Shown piece by piece: positions 24,723-35,790 of a stretch of 36,617 nt of DNA. The notes beneath the pieces are model-generated. The model made no database searches. It was not told the origin of the DNA and saw only the letters and a list, made by a program, of their open reading frames with translations. Each line of letters opens with the position of its first letter. Position 1 is the first letter of the stretch. Location: contig JAIPJX010000039.1 in the NCBI GenBank assembly GCA_021733945.1, positions 1 to 36,617 on the forward strand, in the 5' to 3' direction. Source of the stretch: Verrucomicrobiota bacterium (lineage in GTDB: Bacteria > Verrucomicrobiota > Verrucomicrobiia > Limisphaerales > SIBE01). The translations under genes and the position numbers were made by a program.

Positions 24723-27539
24723 CTATTCACGGGTAATGGTTTCGTCCAGATTGAGCAGGGCGCGGGTGACGACCGTGTATGCGGCCAGTTCGGTGGGGGT
24801 GATGCCGGGGGGTAAAGTGGACAGCGGTTCGGTGTCACCGCTCGCGAGTTCAACCGCGCTGACCCAGCCATCTCGGATATGAGTTTTCGCCCTTTCAAGC
24901 AGAGCCTGCAGCTCGGCGGTTTCCGCTGCTTCCGGTTCGCGACCCAGGGTGCGCCGGAAGGCATATCGAATCCGCTCCGGCTCGGTTGCCCCACCTTCAC
25001 GAATCGTCAGGAGGCTGAGCGCCCGACTACATTCCATGGATACCGTCTCGTTGAGGGTCATGAGGGCTTGCAGCGGGGTGTTGGATTGAAGTCGGCGAAC
25101 GCAGGAAGAATCCCCGTTGGGCGCATCGAAGGTCTGGAGCATCGGGAAGGGAGTTGATCTTCGGCGGAACGTATAAAGGCTGCGCCGGTATCGGTCTGAT
25201 CCGGTCTCTTCGTTCCAGGAAAACGGGGCGAAACTGACTGGCGGTTTGAAGAGGAACTGGGGAGCCGGCGAATAGACGGACGGCCCGCCGACCTCCGGGT
25301 TCAGCAATCCACCTGCCCTCAGCGCAATGTCCCGGACCAGCTCGGCGTCGACACGAATCCTGGAACTGCGGGCGAGCATTCGATTGTAAGGGTCGCGTTC
25401 CCTCAGTTCGGGTGTCATGCGGGAGGACTGGCGGTAGGTCGTTGAGAGCGTGATCAACCGGTGGATGTGCTTCAGGCTCCAGCGATGGTCCATCAGTTCG
25501 CACGCCAGCCAGTCGAGCAATTGCGGATGGGAGGGTGCCTGGCTTTGGGTGCCGAAGTCCTCCGGCGTATCGACGATGCCAATGCCGAAGTAGGATTGCC
25601 AGATCCTGTTCACCATCACCCGTGCGGGTGTGGGGTTGCGGCGATCCATGAGCCATTGGGCGAATGTGAGGCGTGTTTCCGGGGCGTCTGCCGGAAGCGG
25701 AGGGAGAAATGCGGGGGTGCCTGGTGTGACGGAGTCCTCGGGATGCAGCCAGTCGCCCCGGGTGAGGACATGCGTTTGCCGCGGCGTGTCACGGGCCATC
25801 AGGGTCAGGGCCGTTGAGCCTTCGGGCCACTGCCGCCACAGAGCGGTGATTTTGTCATTGGTGTCCTGGAAATCCGGAACCGTGGTGCGCCAGTAGCTGA
25901 AGAGAGCCTGGATTTGGGCTGCGGTGCGTTGGTTCGTTGGAACTCCGAGAATCTCACGAACCGTTGCCGGCAGCGGGTCCGCCACGGCGTTTTCCGAGCT
26001 GCTCACGGAAAGCCGGAACCGACCCAGATTGTTGTTCTGATGATCATCGCTGTTCCAGCCGCCGTGGTTGTTCTTGAGGTGGAACGTCAGAACGGTGCCT
26101 CCCGGGAAGGCAATGTTGGTGGTCGTGACGAAAACGGCTTTGCGCGCCTGATTGCGAAGGCCGGGTCCGGCGTCGATTCCCCAGGCGGTTTCTTCCTTTC
26201 CGTCGATCGCGAATCCGATCGGGCCGGTGATGCGTTTGCGTCCCGATCGATCGTCGAAATTCGGTTCCAGGTCCCGTTCGCTGTTGGCGAAATCAGCGGA
26301 TGCCTGGAGAATATTGGCGGTGGTTTTTTGATCGGGATCCCGCACATCGGCGGCCTCAACGCTGAACTCGGTGAGGGCACCGGTACCCTTGAACGAGCGG
26401 CCGGGTCCCCCGGCGGGCAGGTTTGGATCCGGGATGAGTTCCAGCCGGACAGCACGGATGATTGGAAGCGCGTTGGTGCCGCGGAACGAGAAGGTGAACT
26501 GGGTGGGGGCGTATCCGAGGCCGAGCAACGAACCATCCGGTTGTTCGGAAAACCGGGTGTCGGGTTCGCTGACCTGGACGGAGCGCACGACCGTCCAGAC
26601 AGGCAGGTTTGTTGAAACGCGATGTTCCCACTGATCCATCCGGGTTTCCCAGTCGGGGGTGGTGTCGCGCAGGTGCTGTTCCAAATCGTTCATGGAACGT
26701 TGCAGTCTGGCGATGCGTGTTTGTTGGTCGGGAGTGTAGACCGTTTGCTGGGCTTCGTGGCTGTTGTTGAGGAACGAGAACATCCGGTAGTACTCCCGCT
26801 GGCTCATGGGGTCGTACTTGTGGTCATGGCACTGGGCGCACTGGATGGTGAGGCCGAGGATGCTCTTGCCGATGCAGTCCATCCGGTCGTACATGGCGTC
26901 CATGCGGAATTGCTCCGGGTCGATGCCGCCTTCCTCGTTGATCATGGAGTTTCTGAGAAAACCGGTGGCGACCCGCTGGTCCTGGGTGGGATGGGGGAGC
27001 AGATCGCCTGCGATCTGCTCGATCACAAACTGATCGTAGGGCATGTCCCGGTTCAACGCGTTGATCACCCAGTCCCGGTAGAACCAGACCGCGCGCGACT
27101 TGTCCTTTTCATACCCGTCGGAATCCGCATACCGCGCTGCATCCAACCAGAGGCGGCCCCACCGTTCTCCGTAGTGGGGAGAACCCAGCAGGCGTTCAAC
27201 GGCCTGTTCATAGGCTGTTCCGCTTTCGTCGGCCAGGAAGAGATCGAGTTCCTGAAGGGTGGGTGGCAGCCCGATCAGGTCGAGGCTGAGCCGGCGCAGG
27301 AGTTGGGCTTTGTCGGCTTCGGGAGACGGGGGGAGGTTCTCCTGTTCGAGCCGGGCCATGACAAAGTGATCGACGCCATTCCGCAGCCGTTCAGCCGTAT
27401 GGACCCGAGGGAGAGGCGGGCGAGCCGGGGCTTCAAACGCCCAATGGCGAGCGGGCGCTGCGGTTCCCGGGGGCGTTGCAGCGAGCAGGGCTATGGCTGC
27501 GAGATTCCAAAGGGAGAGAACAGTCCGGATCGAGATCAT
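24723..27539 (-). CDS. DUF1549/DUF1553 (PSCyt2-PSD1) exported protein
   Basis: A 938-residue protein with a signal peptide (VLSLWNLAAIALLAATPPGTAA). The DUF1549 region follows (HFVMARLEQENLPPSPEADK, RRLSLDLIGLPPTLQE, RWGRLWLDAARYADSDGYEKD), with the haem-type motif Cys234-Ala-Gln-Cys237-His238 in CAQCHDHKYDP. The middle contains a beta-rich discoidin-like insert (RAVRLELIPDPNLP, IGFAIDGKEETAWGIDAGPG). The C-terminal DUF1553 domain includes RVMVNRIWQSYFGIGIVDTPEDFG, SHPQLLDWLA, RRSLYTFRRRSTPFPMLQTF read in part, and LNETVSMECSRAL. An N-terminal PSCyt1 cytochrome domain, present in many family members, is missing. The family is a PVC hallmark normally paired with DUF1501; this copy lies 85 bases downstream of rpoD on the same strand. 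Whether haem is bound and what reaction it serves are not known. Confidence 0.92.
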   Translation of the reverse strand: MISIRTVLSLWNLAAIALLAATPPGTAAPARHWAFEAPARPPLPRVHTAERLRNGVDHFVMARLEQENLPPSPEADKAQLLRRLSLDLIGLPPTLQELDLFLADESGTAYEQAVERLLGSPHYGERWGRLWLDAARYADSDGYEKDKSRAVWFYRDWVINALNRDMPYDQFVIEQIAGDLLPHPTQDQRVATGFLRNSMINEEGGIDPEQFRMDAMYDRMDCIGKSILGLTIQCAQCHDHKYDPMSQREYYRMFSFLNNSHEAQQTVYTPDQQTRIARLQRSMNDLEQHLRDTTPDWETRMDQWEHRVSTNLPVWTVVRSVQVSEPDTRFSEQPDGSLLGLGYAPTQFTFSFRGTNALPIIRAVRLELIPDPNLPAGGPGRSFKGTGALTEFSVEAADVRDPDQKTTANILQASADFANSERDLEPNFDDRSGRKRITGPIGFAIDGKEETAWGIDAGPGLRNQARKAVFVTTTNIAFPGGTVLTFHLKNNHGGWNSDDHQNNNLGRFRLSVSSSENAVADPLPATVREILGVPTNQRTAAQIQALFSYWRTTVPDFQDTNDKITALWRQWPEGSTALTLMARDTPRQTHVLTRGDWLHPEDSVTPGTPAFLPPLPADAPETRLTFAQWLMDRRNPTPARVMVNRIWQSYFGIGIVDTPEDFGTQSQAPSHPQLLDWLACELMDHRWSLKHIHRLITLSTTYRQSSRMTPELRERDPYNRMLARSSRIRVDAELVRDIALRAGGLLNPEVGGPSVYSPAPQFLFKPPVSFAPFSWNEETGSDRYRRSLYTFRRRSTPFPMLQTFDAPNGDSSCVRRLQSNTPLQALMTLNETVSMECSRALSLLTIREGGATEPERIRYAFRRTLGREPEAAETAELQALLERAKTHIRDGWVSAVELASGDTEPLSTLPPGITPTELAAYTVVTRALLNLDETITRE

Positions 27540-27624
27540 GGGAGAAATGCTTCAGTGTGGGAGGTCGCTGCAACAAGACGGGTTCACACCAAGGTGTTCC
27601 GGGTTGCCGATGAAAAACCTTGTC

Positions 27625-29718
<2,094 letters not shown>

Positions 29719-30257
29719 AGGTCATTGGTTGCTCAGAAAGGTGAATCGGGTATCAATAGCACTTCTCAGGGGGGGATGCCAACTGGAATCCACCAGATCG
29801 GGCGATTGGCCCCGCGAATCGATCGTTCTGATTAAAAACGATTCTCAAGAATTACTGACTCGGTTCGGCCGTGAAACCTTCAAAACTTCTTGAAATTCTT
29901 AAAATCCAGGAGATTTCGGCGCTTGAAGTCGGATTTCGAGATTCTTCGCAATGAGCGGGTGGAAGAAGCCATAAATCGGATCTTCGATCAGGTATAACGT
30001 TAACGTGGCGGTTGGATTGGTTTTGGTGGCGTTTAAGATCCGGCTTGATCGCGGGTGTGTCCTGTGGAATTGTAGGGGGAAGTGGGCTGACAGGCTACAG
30101 CTGTGTAGGTTTGGTCTTTTGCCGAGCATTGTCATTGCCCACTTTTTTTCTTATGTACTCCAGTGATCCCCTCGAAAACGAAAATAGCCGGCGAGTTTTC
30201 CCGCCGATGGAATCCGGAGTTTCCGGCATTGATCGTCGGGATCTTCGGAAAGCCTTG
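29719..30257. other. 539-bp divergent intergenic region, rpoD upstream
   Basis: This is the longest gene-poor stretch. It separates rpoD (leftward) from the beta-lactamase/NamZ lipoprotein gene (rightward). Its middle (about 29835-30000) is visibly A/T-richer than the surroundings. Two palindromes stand out: ATTCT-CA-AGAAT at 29841-29852 and the perfect ACGTTAACGT at 29997-30006. A 78-codon leftward open frame at 29899-30135 has no ribosome site or family resemblance and is not called. The rightward frame is open from 30012, but that part lacks signal-peptide or domain character. I could not identify a convincing rpoD promoter or a structured RNA. Confidence 0.5.
30129..30157 (+). promoter_or_regulatory. 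candidate sigma-70 promoter for lipoprotein gene
   Basis: TTGTCA (five of six to the -35 consensus) is followed after exactly 17 bases by TATGTA, a weak -10. Transcription would begin near 30164, downstream of the earliest possible start codons and upstream of ATG 30207 and ATG 30258. This favours the shorter protein that starts at its lipoprotein signal. The -10 match is poor. Confidence 0.3.
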
Positions 30258-32627
30258 ATGATCAGGGCTGTGGCGGGATTAGCGATGGCCGGTGCAGTTC
30301 TGCTGGCCGCCTGCCGGACGACCCACCCGCCGATCACCGAAACTTCGCCTGCATTTTCTTCGGTCAAGATTGGGGAAATGGAGCAGCGGATTCATGGTGT
30401 GATCAGCAGCAACCAGATTCCGGGCTGTGTGCTCTGGATGGAACGACGAGGTTCCAGGTATGTCGGGGCTTACGGTTCCCGGGCTTTGGTGCCGGTCGGG
30501 GAACCGATGACGGTTGACACCGTGTTTGACGCCGCGTCACTCACCAAAGTGATTGCGACGGCACCCTCGGTAGGCCTCCTGATGGAACGGGGTTCTGTGG
30601 AGCTGGATGCGCCGGTGCAGCGGTATCTTCCCGAGTTTGGCCAGAACGGAAAGGAGGCAGTTACCATTCGACATCTGCTGACGCACAGCTCCGGGCTGCG
30701 ACCCGGGATCGGAGGATCGGGGTGGAGCGGTTACGAGATGGGCATCGAAAAGGCGTGCGCAGAGAAACTGGTGAACCCGGCGGGAACGACCTTTCGGTAC
30801 AGCGACATCAATTTTATTGTTCTGGGCGAGGTGGTCCGGCGGGTCAGCGGCCTTTCGCTGGACCAGTTCGCGGCCGAAAATGTGTTTCGACCGTTGCGCA
30901 TGGATGCCACCGGGTTTTTGCCGGGTTCCGATCAGATCGCGCGTATTGCCCCGACCCAGGAGGTCGAAGGAACGGTTCTGCGGGGGGGGGTGCATGATCC
31001 GACGTCACGGAGGATGGGCGGGGTTGCAGGCCACGCCGGTCTGTTCACGACGGCTGGAGATCTTGCCCGGTTCTGCCGGATGCAGCTCAACCGTGGAACT
31101 CTGGACGGGGTGCGTGTATTCCGGCCGGAGACGATTGAGCTGATGAGCAGCGTACAGTCCCCGGAGGCAATTCGATCCCGGCGGGGGCTGGGCTGGGACA
31201 TCGACACAGGGTACAGTCGGCCGCGGGGCAGGGTGTTTCCCCTGGGTTCGTATGGGCACACGGGGTTCACGGGAACGAGCCTTTGGATCGACCCGTTTTC
31301 CGAAACGTTCTGGATTCTGATGTCCAATCGGGTGCATCCGGACGGCAAGGGCAATGTTCTTCCGCTCCAGGCGGCACTGGCCACGATGGTGGGGGAGGCT
31401 GTGTCCGGATTCAATTTCGCGTGGGTGGCGGGCGCGCTTCCTCCCCTCCTGGAAACGGTGGATGCCAATCCCAAGCCGGTTGGCGCAAAGGCCCTCATCA
31501 GTGCGGATGTTTCAAATGGCATCGATGTGCTGGTGCAGGAGGAGTTCGGGAGTTTGCGCGGCTTGAGGGTCGGGCTGGTCACCAACCAGACCGGAACCGA
31601 TCGTTCCCGGAATTCGACCATCGACCTGCTCATGCGGGCACCCGGGGTCCGGTTGACCTCTCTGTTCAGTCCCGAGCACGGAATTCGTGGGGTGATTGAT
31701 GAACAGGTGCCCGATGGCGTTGACGCCGCCACGGGGCTTAAGATCCACAGTCTGTATGGTGAGTTTCGTGCTCCGCAACCGGAGCAATTGAAGGACTTGG
31801 ATGTGCTGGTCTTTGACATTCAGTCGATTGGTTGCCGTTTCTACACCTATATTTCCACGCTGGGGAAATGTCTCCAGGCGGCGGCGGCGGCCAATCTCCG
31901 GGTCATCGTCCTGGACCGGGTGAACCCGATCAACGGGATTGTGGTGGACGGACCGGTCTTGTCAGGTGCAACCAGTTTTACAGGGTTTCACCCGATCCCG
32001 GTTCGGCACGGGATGACCCTGGGTGAGCTGGCTCGAATGTTCAACGCCGAGCTTGGTCTGAAGGCAAAGCTGGAGGTTGTCCCCGTGAAGGGATGGAGCC
32101 GCGAGCTCTGGTATGATGCGACTGGTTTACCCTGGATGAATCCCTCGCCCAACATGCGAAGTCTGACGCAGGCGGCGCTTTACCCGGGCATCGGGCTTTT
32201 GGAAACGACGCATCTGTCCGTTGGCCGGGGCACGGACACCCCGTTCGAGATCGTCGGGGCTCCCTACATTGACGATGTGAAACTCGCGGCAGAATTGAAC
32301 CGGCTTGGTTTGGACGGTGTTCGTTTTGTGCCGGTCCGGTTCACACCCACAAGCAGCGTGTTCAAGGGGGAAGTCTGCGCCGGGGTCAACATCGTGTTGA
32401 TCAACCGTGAAACGTGCAGCGTGCTTGACGTGGGGATTTCGATGGCGGCCACCCTGCACCGGTTGTATCCGGGCAGGTTTGGGCTCGAGAAGTTCGATCG
32501 GTTGCTGGTGCATCCGGCAACGGTGGAGGCTATCCGGGCGGGTCAGTCGTTGGACGAAATACGTGGGTTGTGGTCCGGGGACCTCGACGCATTCATGAAA
32601 CGCAGGGCGGCATTCCTGCTTTACTGA
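30258..32627 (+). CDS. lipoprotein fusing beta-lactamase-like and NamZ (DUF1343) domains
   Basis: From ATG 30258 the protein has 789 residues and opens with a lipoprotein signal whose lipobox is LLAAC, lipidated Cys19; GGAAAG lies a suitable distance upstream. ATG 30207 would add 17 residues. Residues ~35-400 are a class C beta-lactamase/PBP-like serine hydrolase with Ser94-x-x-Lys97 (ASLTK), Tyr181 in YSD and His334-Thr-Gly, plus HLLTHSSGL and GLGWDIDTGYSRP. Residues ~416-789 are NamZ/DUF1343: GLRVGLVTNQTG, SLFSPEHGIRG, VLVFDIQSIGCRFYTYISTL, GFHPIPVRHGMTLGELARMF read in part, LPWMNPSPNM and LSVGRGTDTPFEI. NamZ enzymes are exo-beta-N-acetylmuramidases that release MurNAc from peptidoglycan fragments, and the two activities are adjacent genes (ybbE, ybbC) in Bacillus subtilis. 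I infer turnover or scavenging of peptidoglycan fragments from the envelope side. Confidence 0.9.
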   Translation: MIRAVAGLAMAGAVLLAACRTTHPPITETSPAFSSVKIGEMEQRIHGVISSNQIPGCVLWMERRGSRYVGAYGSRALVPVGEPMTVDTVFDAASLTKVIATAPSVGLLMERGSVELDAPVQRYLPEFGQNGKEAVTIRHLLTHSSGLRPGIGGSGWSGYEMGIEKACAEKLVNPAGTTFRYSDINFIVLGEVVRRVSGLSLDQFAAENVFRPLRMDATGFLPGSDQIARIAPTQEVEGTVLRGGVHDPTSRRMGGVAGHAGLFTTAGDLARFCRMQLNRGTLDGVRVFRPETIELMSSVQSPEAIRSRRGLGWDIDTGYSRPRGRVFPLGSYGHTGFTGTSLWIDPFSETFWILMSNRVHPDGKGNVLPLQAALATMVGEAVSGFNFAWVAGALPPLLETVDANPKPVGAKALISADVSNGIDVLVQEEFGSLRGLRVGLVTNQTGTDRSRNSTIDLLMRAPGVRLTSLFSPEHGIRGVIDEQVPDGVDAATGLKIHSLYGEFRAPQPEQLKDLDVLVFDIQSIGCRFYTYISTLGKCLQAAAAANLRVIVLDRVNPINGIVVDGPVLSGATSFTGFHPIPVRHGMTLGELARMFNAELGLKAKLEVVPVKGWSRELWYDATGLPWMNPSPNMRSLTQAALYPGIGLLETTHLSVGRGTDTPFEIVGAPYIDDVKLAAELNRLGLDGVRFVPVRFTPTSSVFKGEVCAGVNIVLINRETCSVLDVGISMAATLHRLYPGRFGLEKFDRLLVHPATVEAIRAGQSLDEIRGLWSGDLDAFMKRRAAFLLY

Positions 32628-32651
32628 GATCAAGAGGGTTTCTGTGGTCCG

Positions 32652-33893
32652 TCAGAATTTTACGGTCAGCTGGACTGCCACCAATTGTTCCCCCTGCTGG
32701 ATGGAACCTTCCTGATGGTTGTAGCTGTATTGGAGTTTGCCCTGCAGATGACGGTCGAATCGGTAGCCCAGCGCCGTATCGACCTTCCAGATATCCCGGT
32801 CCCATGGTTCCATGCCGCCGACGCCGTTTGAAATATCGCTGAAGAACTGTTGGTTCCAGCGGAGTGCGGCGTAGAGACGGGGTCGGATTTTGTATCGGAG
32901 CTCGGTGTAATAGGCCAGCGTGTCGGCGTCTCCGACGTTCGGCACTTCAAACCGGGAAGCAAACGCTTCGGCCCAGAGCTGCCAGTGCCGCCAGGCGAAC
33001 CGGATGTCCTGAGCCACGGTGGTCTGTTTGAAAGTTCCTTTCCGCGGACCTCCCGCTACCAGGAGATCCTCGGGAGGCAGCAGGTATGGGCCGTGACTAA
33101 ACGACGCTCCCACCGCCCAGGCTGCGTTGGGCCGGTAGCCCAGGCGCCCACTCACAACGGCGCCGTCCCAACCGTGATGGGTGGCGTCCCAGGCATAGGG
33201 CCGCGAAGACAGTCCGACATTCTTGAACTCCAACGCATAGTCGAACTTCTCGACCAGGCCGAAGATCGAACCTCCGCTGGCGTAAGAAGGTCCCCAGATG
33301 AGGGGTATCCAGGTGGATTTGTTGTCGCCGGCCGGCCGGTTGCGGCGTGCGAGAAAATCCGACGGACCCGATGGAGCGACGTGATCGGTGAGCACGAGCA
33401 CGTTTTCGTAGGGCAGGGGAGCGTTGATGAAAGGGTTCTCCCAGGAATAGTGTCTCTCCACCCAGTTGCCCACGACGGTTGCGAATTTTCCGAATTGAAA
33501 ATTCACGCGCGCATCGTCCAGCGGCGTGTATCGGAGGAAATATTCATCGAACCGGGCGTCCCCGTCCGGAACAGACCCCGGGTCGAACCCGCGGTCGAGT
33601 CGGAGCTGGGCGAAGGTGTAGAAATGGTCGCCGAACCGGGCATCGAGGAAGAGCGACAGCCGGGGATTAAAAAAGATATCATCATCGGCAAACACCAGTC
33701 CTGGCGGGCGCTGATCGATCGAGTAAAGCTCCAGATCGAGCAGGCCGCTGAGGTCGCTCCGGAACCAGGCGTTGGCAGATTGCACGACGAGGGATTCATC
33801 CAGCTGTTCGAGCCACTCGGTCTGAGCCGTCGCTGGGATCGCTGCGACGAGGAGCGACAGGGCAATGGAGAATGCGGGAAGCGGGTGTTTCAT
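32652..33893 (-). CDS. outer-membrane beta-barrel protein (porin-like)
   Basis: A 413-residue protein. Its signal peptide (MKHPLPAFSIALSLLVAAIPATAQ) is followed by alternating aromatic/polar strands (LFLDARFGDHFYTFAQLRLD, RVNFQFGKFATVVGNW, FAWRHWQLWAEAFASRFEV) and a last strand ending LVAVQLTVKF with C-terminal Phe, the outer-membrane assembly signal. The GKF-VVGNW segment and the overall length resemble phosphate-selective or alginate-export-type barrels, but I cannot place it in a named family. Its ATG shares ATGA with the stop of the cyclase gene upstream, so the two are probably translated together. It is third in the operon with the cupredoxin-like protein, suggesting that the barrel passes or binds a solute whose effect the cyclase reports. 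Substrate unknown. Confidence 0.85.
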   Translation of the reverse strand: MKHPLPAFSIALSLLVAAIPATAQTEWLEQLDESLVVQSANAWFRSDLSGLLDLELYSIDQRPPGLVFADDDIFFNPRLSLFLDARFGDHFYTFAQLRLDRGFDPGSVPDGDARFDEYFLRYTPLDDARVNFQFGKFATVVGNWVERHYSWENPFINAPLPYENVLVLTDHVAPSGPSDFLARRNRPAGDNKSTWIPLIWGPSYASGGSIFGLVEKFDYALEFKNVGLSSRPYAWDATHHGWDGAVVSGRLGYRPNAAWAVGASFSHGPYLLPPEDLLVAGGPRKGTFKQTTVAQDIRFAWRHWQLWAEAFASRFEVPNVGDADTLAYYTELRYKIRPRLYAALRWNQQFFSDISNGVGGMEPWDRDIWKVDTALGYRFDRHLQGKLQYSYNHQEGSIQQGEQLVAVQLTVKF

Positions 33894-35743
33894 AAATCTG
33901 GGCTCCGGGGTTGGGCTGCGAGCAGTTGATAGGCTTGAACGGGTTCTGAGAATCCTTTTAATGCGAGGCGTTCGAGAGGCAATACCTGGATGCGGTCGGT
34001 CGACCGGTCGAGGGTGGTCTGGTCGATGACCACCTCATTGCGGCCGGCCTTGCTGCAGAGACGCGCAGCGAGATTTACCCTTTCCCCCAGGACGGTGTAG
34101 TTGAGCCGGTTGGAAGATCCCATGTTTCCCGCCAGGGCAGGGCCGGAGGCGACGCCGATGCCGACTTCGATCTTGTATTGGGAGATTTGGTTGAGTTTTT
34201 CGCGTTCCCCGATCATTTCCAGAGCACATCTGGATGCGTTGAGTGCGTCGTCGCCATAGCTTTCGGGTGCGCCGAAAATCGCCATGATCAGGTCTCCCAC
34301 AAACTTGTCCACCACGCCCTGATGGCGCGTCACCACTTGTGTCAGTGGTGTAAAATGTTCGTTGAGCATTCGGATGACTTCCGCTGGGTCCATCCCCTGG
34401 GTCAACGCGGTGAACCCGCGAATATCACAAAAAAGCACGCTTACTTCCCGGGTTTCTCCCCCCAGTTCCACGGTGCCCTGAAGCAGTCTTTCGGCCACGG
34501 CGCGATCTGAGACCTTGTCCAGCACACTCCGGTATTTCTCTTTCTGGGCCAAACCCAGTGCCATCTCGTTGAACGCGCCAGCCAGTCGGCCGATTTCGTC
34601 CCGACTATGCACCGGCACGGTTACCGCAAAGTTGCCGCGCTGGATTTCCCCGGTTCCCTGGACCAGTTCCTGAATGGGCACGGAGAGTCCATGAGCCAGA
34701 AGAAGGCTGATGCCGAACGCGCAGGCGAGACCGATACCGCCGAAACCCAGGACCTTGAGTCGACTGGCGCGTTGTGCGGCGAGCGAGTCTTTGAGGGAAT
34801 AAAGAAATACCTGATACGCAGCCGGGAAATAGGCGGCTGGCTGGAGGGCCTGATGGAAGACCCGGTGGGGTTCGTGATCAAACACCGCTGCGAAATCGTG
34901 GCGTGAACGGGAGGTTCCGTCGAAACGCGCCGTGACCTCCGATGCCACGTTGGTTCGGAGGGAACGGTCGATCTCATCGGAAAACAACTCCCCGTCGAGC
35001 CAGATGGCCCGGCGAAATCCGCCCTCCCGGAACTCCGAGACGATCGGGTCCAGATCGGTTGAGGGATTGGAACTCTGGGTGAATTGGGGGACGGGGTAAC
35101 CGATCGCCAGGGTGCCCAGGTGTTCGTCGCTGCGTGCATCGATGATCGGAGTGATGACGACAGTCAGCAGCTCGTTTCCGTCGTTCCGCGTGGGGGGGGC
35201 CAGATAGCCCGTTTCCTGATCCGTCGCCATTGCCTGGCTGATGGAGGAAAGCGTCTCCTCCAGATACGCCCTTCCGGCTTGATGCAGGAATCCTGCGTCG
35301 ATGGAGCCCGGGGGGCTCAGGACTTTGCCCTCAGGTCCGACGAGCCTGAAGAACGCCGCCTGCTGGGAATGTTCCCGGGCGTTGTCCGAACGCAGCGCCT
35401 CTCGGAGTTCGTCCTCAGCCGTTTTGTAGAGAATCTCGGTTGTAGCGATCAAATCGGCTTCGTCCTTCTCGTCGAGAGAGGCCCGGTAGCGCAGCATGAT
35501 CTGGCGAATCCGGATCGATCGTGAAAACGAGAGGGATTCACTGCAAACATTCCTCAGACGTTCCACCTGGAGGTCCCGAAAGTGGGAGACACCGAGCTGG
35601 GCCAACTGTTCGACTCCCTTCCGGAGAGACTGCTCCGCGGCTTGCTGGGATACGTAAAGAGTCGCGCCTGTAATTCCGATCACGACTCCGATCATGGACA
35701 GGAGCAGTTTGGACCGAAAACTAAGGGTGAACGTCAATTTCAA
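33890..35743 (-). CDS. class III nucleotide cyclase with HAMP and periplasmic sensor
   Basis: A 617-residue inner-membrane receptor cyclase. Transmembrane helix 1 is at about 10-31, followed by a ~290-residue periplasmic sensor domain, transmembrane helix 2 at about 322-345, HAMP at about 346-400 and a C-terminal cyclase domain at about 425-590. Metal-binding Asp440 (LFCDIRGF) and Asp484 (KFVGDLIMAIFG) have the 44-residue spacing seen in class III enzymes. Lys480 and the Thr of NYTVLGERVNLAARL occupy the base-specifying positions used by class IIIb adenylyl cyclases, so cAMP is the likeliest product. The sensor domain has dCache-like features (ILYKTAEDELREALRSD, TVVITPIIDARSDEHLGTLAIG in part). 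It lies between the cupredoxin-like gene (47-base gap) and the barrel gene (ATGA overlap), indicating a signal read in the periplasm. Confidence 0.92.
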   Translation of the reverse strand: MKLTFTLSFRSKLLLSMIGVVIGITGATLYVSQQAAEQSLRKGVEQLAQLGVSHFRDLQVERLRNVCSESLSFSRSIRIRQIMLRYRASLDEKDEADLIATTEILYKTAEDELREALRSDNAREHSQQAAFFRLVGPEGKVLSPPGSIDAGFLHQAGRAYLEETLSSISQAMATDQETGYLAPPTRNDGNELLTVVITPIIDARSDEHLGTLAIGYPVPQFTQSSNPSTDLDPIVSEFREGGFRRAIWLDGELFSDEIDRSLRTNVASEVTARFDGTSRSRHDFAAVFDHEPHRVFHQALQPAAYFPAAYQVFLYSLKDSLAAQRASRLKVLGFGGIGLACAFGISLLLAHGLSVPIQELVQGTGEIQRGNFAVTVPVHSRDEIGRLAGAFNEMALGLAQKEKYRSVLDKVSDRAVAERLLQGTVELGGETREVSVLFCDIRGFTALTQGMDPAEVIRMLNEHFTPLTQVVTRHQGVVDKFVGDLIMAIFGAPESYGDDALNASRCALEMIGEREKLNQISQYKIEVGIGVASGPALAGNMGSSNRLNYTVLGERVNLAARLCSKAGRNEVVIDQTTLDRSTDRIQVLPLERLALKGFSEPVQAYQLLAAQPRSPDL

Positions 35744-35790
35744 GTGGGCGCGGTTGGCGTCAGGAAGAGGTGAACAGGTGGCGGAGCCGG

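Noticed and set aside
27586..27597. ACACC-AA-GGTGT palindrome between the rpoD and DUF1549/DUF1553 genes
   Set aside because: The arms are only five bases with a two-base spacer; too little to call a terminator or operator.
29899..30135. A 78-codon minus-strand frame in the rpoD upstream gap
   Set aside because: No ribosome site, no signal peptide or domain, and a position overlapping likely regulatory DNA; coding potential not supported.
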